Below, one piece after another: positions 59,928-64,000 of a stretch of DNA of 64,000 nt. This DNA is from Herbaspirillum sp. DW155 (GTDB lineage: Bacteria; Pseudomonadota; Gammaproteobacteria; Burkholderiales; Burkholderiaceae_D), in NCBI RefSeq assembly GCF_037076565.1, contig NZ_AP029028.1, positions 2,170,001 to 2,234,000 on the forward strand, written 5' to 3'. The notes beneath the pieces were generated by a model. That model made no database searches. It was not told the DNA's origin and saw only the letters and a program-made list of their open reading frames with translations. The position numbers were made by a program, and so were the translations under genes. The first letter of the stretch is position 1. Each line of letters opens with the position of its first letter.

Positions 59928-62121
59928 GGTGCTCTCCCGTTGTGTTGTTCTGGCCCCCGGCGCGCATGGTGTGCAGCGGTGATTGCTCGTCCAGCAGGGC
60001 GGTACGGATGAAATGCAGGTAACTCAAGGTGCGTTGCAGGCGATGGCGTTCGCTGCGTTCGCGGTAATGCGGGCCGATGGCGCTCTGGACCTCGGCGATG
60101 GTGGCGTCATTGGCTTCCAGTGCGGCGGCCAGGGTCGCAGCCGAGGGCTGCGCGAACAGGGCCGGGATGGTCTCGCGCAGCCGGTTCAGGGCCGCGTAGG
60201 CCGAGGCGGGCAGGAGATCCGGTGTTGCGGTGCGGATGCCGTGCAGTTCGTTGCGCAGCTCGATGATGGCGTGGCCCACTTCCAGCGTGGCGAACATCCA
60301 GCCCAGTGCCTTCTGGCGCAGCAGCGGGCGGCTGGTGGTGAACATCGTGATCTGGTGCATCAGGTCGCGGGTACCGCTCTCGAATTTCAGGGCCAGGTGC
60401 GCCAGCTTGCCAAAGCAGGCATCCACCACCTGCTTGCGCAACTGCTTTTCCAGCACGTGCACGGTCCAGTCGGTGGTCGGCGGCAGCAGCAGCATGAAGG
60501 CCACGGCCGTCACCAGCAGCGACAGCACCAGCGCCACCGATTCGTTCAGATAGCTGGCGGCGTTGAAGTGGGCGAAGTTGTCCGGCACTGCCAGGAAGGG
60601 GAAGAAGATGCAGATCCCCAGGCCATGACCGGCCCATTTGGGCTTGGTGGTCAGGAACACCGCCAGCATCAGCACCGGCATGATGGCGCTGGCCAGCATC
60701 CAGTAACCATCCAGGCGCGGCAGGATGTGGAAGGTGTAGACATAGCCGGCCACAGCCGCGAAGAGCACGCCGATGGCCACCGTACGGGTCGCCCTGGCCG
60801 GATCGGGCGCGGCCGAGGTGATGGCGCAGAACGCGGCGGCATTGAGCACGGCCACGTCGCCGCTGGGCCAGCCGCTGGCAATCCAGAACGCCGCCAGGGC
60901 CAGCATCACGATGGCCGCACGCGCGCCAGCGATGAGGGCGGTGGTCATGCTGGTCTTGGGCGCATATGAATGCTCCCACTGCTCACGTTCATGGCGGCGC
61001 TGGGTCAGCGAGGCATAGGTGAGGGTATAGGCGTGCAGTTCTTCGATGACGCGATAGAGCAGTTCGCAGGCCGTATCGAAGTCCAGCATGGCACTGTCGC
61101 TCTGACACTGTTCGGACAGCGTGTTGCGGGTGGCACGGACGCGGCGGGGCAGTTCGCGTTTGTAGGCGTCCAGCTTCAGGGCTGCGTCGGCAGCATCCAG
61201 CGCACTCATGACGGGCTCGCCGCTGGCGCGTGTCAGCAAGGGCTGCACTTCGCGGAAATAAGGCGAGATCGCCGCGATGACCAGCTGGGCGCTCGCTGCC
61301 GGGTTGGCATGCAGGCGGTTCATCAGTTGGTGCAGCGCATGCATGCGGGTGGACAGGGCCATGAACTCGCTGTTCATCCGGGTCAGGCGGCCGCTGCGCA
61401 GGCGCACTTCCGGATCCTCGAAGATGGCCGAGCTGCGCATGGCTTCCAGACCGATGATGTCGCCCACGAAGCGGGCATTGGTCGCTTCGAGCTGCTTGCG
61501 GTCGGCGGTGCCGCCCAGGGTGGCGCTGATGAGATCGACGAAGGCCGTGAAGCGGCCACGGATGATGCGCACCAGTCCGGGCGCGCTGGCCTGCGGAAAC
61601 ACCAGTGCACTGACCAGCCCGACGCAGACGATGCCGACCATGATCTCGCTGACCCGCGTCATTACCGAATCAAAGGTGATGGCCGGATGCAGCGCCGCAG
61701 GCAGGCCGATCAGGGCCACCGTATAGCCGGAGAGCACGAAGCCGTATGAACGAAAATTCCGGTTATGGGCCGACCCGACGGTGCACAGCCCGATCCACAG
61801 CGCCGAGGCCAGCAGGAACAGTTCCGGAGTCTGGGCAAACAGATCGACGAAGACCACGATGGCCGCCGAACCGACCAGGGTGCCGATGACCCGATAGAAG
61901 CTCTTGGCCAGGATCATCCCGCTCTGCGGCTGCATGACGATGAATACCGTGATGAGTGCCGAGCGCGGCGATTCCAGGTCCAGCCCATAGCCGATGCCCA
62001 GCGCCAGCAGGCTGGCGAAGACCATCTTGAAGACGTAGACCCAGGTCGGCGCATCGCTGCGCCACCAGTCGGCGGCGGCCTCGCGCACTTGCGCCTTGAA
62101 GGAAAGGGACTGGGTATTCAT
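59917..62121 (-). CDS. FUSC-family efflux transporter (AaeB-like)
   Basis: This 734-residue membrane protein (start MNTQSLSFK at 62121) has two blocks of about five or six membrane helices (near residues 30-170 and 390-520), each with a cytoplasmic helical domain after it. ESPRSALITVFIVMQPQSGMILAKSFYRVIGTLVGSAAIVVF is the FUSC signature. The family (AaeB, YdhK) exports aromatic carboxylates and similar compounds with an HlyD partner. It overlaps the outer-membrane factor gene by 4 bases (ATGA). Confidence 0.92.
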   Translation of the reverse strand: MNTQSLSFKAQVREAAADWWRSDAPTWVYVFKMVFASLLALGIGYGLDLESPRSALITVFIVMQPQSGMILAKSFYRVIGTLVGSAAIVVFVDLFAQTPELFLLASALWIGLCTVGSAHNRNFRSYGFVLSGYTVALIGLPAALHPAITFDSVMTRVSEIMVGIVCVGLVSALVFPQASAPGLVRIIRGRFTAFVDLISATLGGTADRKQLEATNARFVGDIIGLEAMRSSAIFEDPEVRLRSGRLTRMNSEFMALSTRMHALHQLMNRLHANPAASAQLVIAAISPYFREVQPLLTRASGEPVMSALDAADAALKLDAYKRELPRRVRATRNTLSEQCQSDSAMLDFDTACELLYRVIEELHAYTLTYASLTQRRHEREQWEHSYAPKTSMTTALIAGARAAIVMLALAAFWIASGWPSGDVAVLNAAAFCAITSAAPDPARATRTVAIGVLFAAVAGYVYTFHILPRLDGYWMLASAIMPVLMLAVFLTTKPKWAGHGLGICIFFPFLAVPDNFAHFNAASYLNESVALVLSLLVTAVAFMLLLPPTTDWTVHVLEKQLRKQVVDACFGKLAHLALKFESGTRDLMHQITMFTTSRPLLRQKALGWMFATLEVGHAIIELRNELHGIRTATPDLLPASAYAALNRLRETIPALFAQPSAATLAAALEANDATIAEVQSAIGPHYRERSERHRLQRTLSYLHFIRTALLDEQSPLHTMRAGGQNNTTGEHHAT

Positions 62122-63587
62122 TGCGCGGCCACTTCGGCAGGGGCGCTGCTGCCGTCCTGCATGCCGCCACCCAGGGCGGTCTGCAGGGCGGCATAGGAGG
62201 CCAGGCGTTGCGCCTGCAATTGCTGCACGATCTGCTGCTGGCGCAGCCATTGGGTTTGCGCTTGCAGGACGTTGAGGTAATCGGTCAGGCCGCGCTGGTA
62301 GGCGCGGGTGGCGATGTCCACGTTCTTCTGCGCGGCCTGTACCGATTCCTGTGCCTGCACTTGCTGGCGCACTACCGATTGCAGGGTCACCACCTGGTCC
62401 GAGATGCCCTTCAAGGCTTGCGACAACAGGGCATTGTAGTGCTCGACCTCGATGTCATAACCGGCACTGGCCGCGCCCAGTTGCCCGCGCAGGCGTCCGC
62501 CCTCGAAGACCGGCAGCGAGATCGCCGGGCCATAGGTGGTCTGCAGGTTGGGCCCGGAGAGGAAGGAGAACAGCCCGCCACCGGCCGCCGCCGGGCCGAT
62601 GCCAGCCAGTAGGTTGATGTTGGGATAGAAGGCTGCCTTGGCCACCGAAATGCCCTTGGCCGCCGCTTCCACGCGCCAGCGCGCGGCGCTGATGTCAGGT
62701 CGGCGGCCCACCAGGTCGGCCGGTAGCGCGCTGGGCAGGCCGATGGCGGTTTGCAGCTGCATGGTCGGCCGGGTGATGCCATCGGCGGCGCCCGGGCCTG
62801 CGCCCAGCAGCGCGGCCAGCTGGTTGCGGATCAGGGCAATGTTTTCATGCAGGGCTTCGATCTGGCGGCGGGTTTCCGGCAGCGGCGACTCGGCCTGGGT
62901 GATTTCCAGCTGGGTGCCGAGGCCGCCCTTGAAGCGGCGATGGGCCAGGTCGAGGATTTTCTGTTCTTCCTTGAGCAGGGCTTCGGTGTTGTCCAGCAGG
63001 CCGTATTGCAGTGCCAGTTGTACGTAGGTGCGGACCACGTTGCCTTCCAGATCCAGCTGGGCGGCGCGCGCATCGGCGGCCAGCGCGTGCATTTCATCCT
63101 CGGCGCGCAGCGTGGCGTTCCTGTTGCGGTCCCACAGGTCGACGTTATAGGACAGGCCCAGGGTCGCCGTGTTGTTCCAGGTCAGCTTGTCGCGGAAGGC
63201 AGCGCCGTAATACACGTTGTCGGACCAATCCTTGCGGCCCATCGACACGTCCAGCTGGGCGCTGGGCAATTCACCGGCATGCGTGGACTGCGCCATCGAC
63301 CGGGCCTGACGCACCCGGGCTGCAGCCACGGCCATGCTGGGGTTGCCGGCCACGGCGCGGGTCACCAGCTGATTCAGTTGCGCATCGCCATACGCCTCCC
63401 ACCAGGCCCGCTGCGGCCAGCCGGCTTCGCCGGCGGCCTGGCGGATGGCCTGGCCGGCGTCGAGCACGGCCACGTCGCGTACCTGGGCCTGCGGCCGGAT
63501 GCCGCCCTGGTCAGCGCAGCCGGCCATTGTCAGCGAAAACGCAATGACGGTCAGGGCTGATAACTTCGAGAAGGCGATACGTGTCAT
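62118..63587 (-). CDS. NodT/OprM-type outer-membrane efflux lipoprotein
   Basis: A 489-residue outer-membrane channel of the RND/NodT family, first gene of the operon. The signal MTRIAFSKLSALTVIAFSLTMAGCADQ ends in a lipobox (MAGC). Two OEP repeats follow, with PQRAWWEAYGDAQLNQLVTRAVAGNPSMAVAAARVRQAR, VVRTYVQLALQY, GLPSALPADLVGRRPDISAARWRVEAAAKGISVAKAAFYPNINLLAGIG and AYQRGLTDYLNVLQAQ. The frame continues upstream to 63926, but the lipoprotein signal sets the start. It supplies the outer-membrane exit for the FUSC-HlyD system. Confidence 0.94.
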   Translation of the reverse strand: MTRIAFSKLSALTVIAFSLTMAGCADQGGIRPQAQVRDVAVLDAGQAIRQAAGEAGWPQRAWWEAYGDAQLNQLVTRAVAGNPSMAVAAARVRQARSMAQSTHAGELPSAQLDVSMGRKDWSDNVYYGAAFRDKLTWNNTATLGLSYNVDLWDRNRNATLRAEDEMHALAADARAAQLDLEGNVVRTYVQLALQYGLLDNTEALLKEEQKILDLAHRRFKGGLGTQLEITQAESPLPETRRQIEALHENIALIRNQLAALLGAGPGAADGITRPTMQLQTAIGLPSALPADLVGRRPDISAARWRVEAAAKGISVAKAAFYPNINLLAGIGPAAAGGGLFSFLSGPNLQTTYGPAISLPVFEGGRLRGQLGAASAGYDIEVEHYNALLSQALKGISDQVVTLQSVVRQQVQAQESVQAAQKNVDIATRAYQRGLTDYLNVLQAQTQWLRQQQIVQQLQAQRLASYAALQTALGGGMQDGSSAPAEVAAQ

Positions 63588-63797
63588 GGAATTACCCAAA
63601 AATATGCAAATATCAGAAGTTACGTATTCTATTTTGTAATTATTTTCGAAAAAATACGGCATATCGCAATTGTTTATATCGAATGCTGCAATAATAATTG
63701 CTCCATTCTGGGTAACAATGCTGCCCTGGCGTGGTGCGTCCATGCGGGCAGTTTCTGGCTCGTTGGTGCCCGCCCCCTGCATAGTGATAGGAAAACC
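63588..63797. promoter_or_regulatory. Divergent control region of the efflux operon and LysR gene
   Basis: These 210 bases are strikingly AT-rich from about 63590 to 63715 compared with the surrounding GC-rich DNA. An inverted repeat GCAATT (63666-63671) / AATTGC (63696-63701) and several AT-rich T-N11-A arrangements are possible LysR sites. No promoter can be fixed exactly. Confidence 0.5.
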
Positions 63798-64000
63798 ATG
63801 GATACCCTGCAAAACATGCGCGTCTTCACGCGCGTGGTCGAGGCTGGCAGCTTCACCCAGGCGGCTCAGCAGATGGGCTTGACCACGGCCCATGTCTCGC
63901 GTGCCGTGGCCGATCTGGAGCGCCATCTGCGCACCCGTCTGATGAACCGGACCACGCGCCGCATCGCCCTGACCGAGGCGGGCGAGCGATATCTGCTGCG
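63798..64000 (+). CDS. LysR-family transcriptional regulator, 5' end
   Basis: The first 67 codons of a LysR regulator, cut by the window end. The N-terminal winged helix reads MDTLQNMRVFTRVVEAGSFTQAAQQMGLTTAHVSRAVADLERHLRTRLMNRTTRRIALTEAGERY-like, typical of LysR HTH domains. TAGGAAAACC precedes the ATG. Its divergence from the efflux operon resembles aaeR-aaeXAB, suggesting it senses the exported compound. Confidence 0.92.
   Translation, partial: MDTLQNMRVFTRVVEAGSFTQAAQQMGLTTAHVSRAVADLERHLRTRLMNRTTRRIALTEAGERYLL

Noticed and set aside
1..64000. CRISPR arrays, insertion sequences, tRNA genes or prophage
   Set aside because: No regularly spaced direct repeats, transposase or integrase proteins, tRNA-like cloverleaf sequence or phage structural genes were recognised anywhere in the window.

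Overview
The window is a dense, GC-rich stretch of bacterial chromosome with no sign of plasmid or phage genes. Protein families, gene order and codon style point to a flagellated betaproteobacterium of the Oxalobacteraceae, most like Herbaspirillum. The supporting observations are flgG-flgL next to fliR-fliF, fliC-flaG-fliDST, rpsF-priB-rpsR-rplI-dnaB and hom-thrC-moeA-moaD. The genus assignment is inference from memory; no database search was done.

Bases 1-26,400 are flagellar. A plus-strand rod/ring/hook block (flgG 3' end, flgH, flgI, flgJ) is followed by flgK-flgL behind a near-consensus sigma-28 promoter. A converging minus-strand run then encodes the basal body and export machinery (fliF, G, H, I, J, K and fliL, M, N, O, P, Q, R). 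fliE diverges from fliF. A second minus-strand late block holds fliC, flaG, fliD, fliS, fliT, a second FliK-like protein, an orphan FlhB C-terminal-domain protein and a PilZ motility brake (ycgR). fliC has its own sigma-28 promoter. A TPR-glycosyltransferase gene beside fliC is a good candidate for flagellin glycosylation.

Bases 26,700-37,700 are core genes: lexA with two adjacent SOS boxes, the ribosomal/primosomal operon rpsF-priB-rpsR-rplI, dnaB, a phosphate-transport pair (DUF47/PhoU-like plus Pit), a PIN-PhoH ATPase and a Bcp-type peroxiredoxin. Bases 37,700-45,900 carry a rearranged L-Ara4N lipid A modification locus. In it ArnA is split into two genes, only one small ArnE/F-type flippase subunit is visible, and arnD sits beyond a terminator.

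Bases 46,200-55,600 run alaA, hom, thrC, moeA, moaD and moaE. A methyltransferase and a GntP-family permease lie between moaD and moaE. After that come mntH, a hipA-hipB pair in reversed order behind nested inverted repeats, and a four-gene efflux operon (outer-membrane factor, FUSC transporter, DUF1656, HlyD) diverging from a LysR regulator cut by the window end.

Rho-independent terminators divide the window cleanly and several serve converging genes. I saw no tRNA, rRNA, CRISPR array, insertion sequence or prophage. Most of the content belongs to well-known families. The least ordinary parts are the FliK-like/FlhB-tail pair, the repeat-expanded FliD and FlgK, the reverse hipAB with its nested dyads and the split arn locus.
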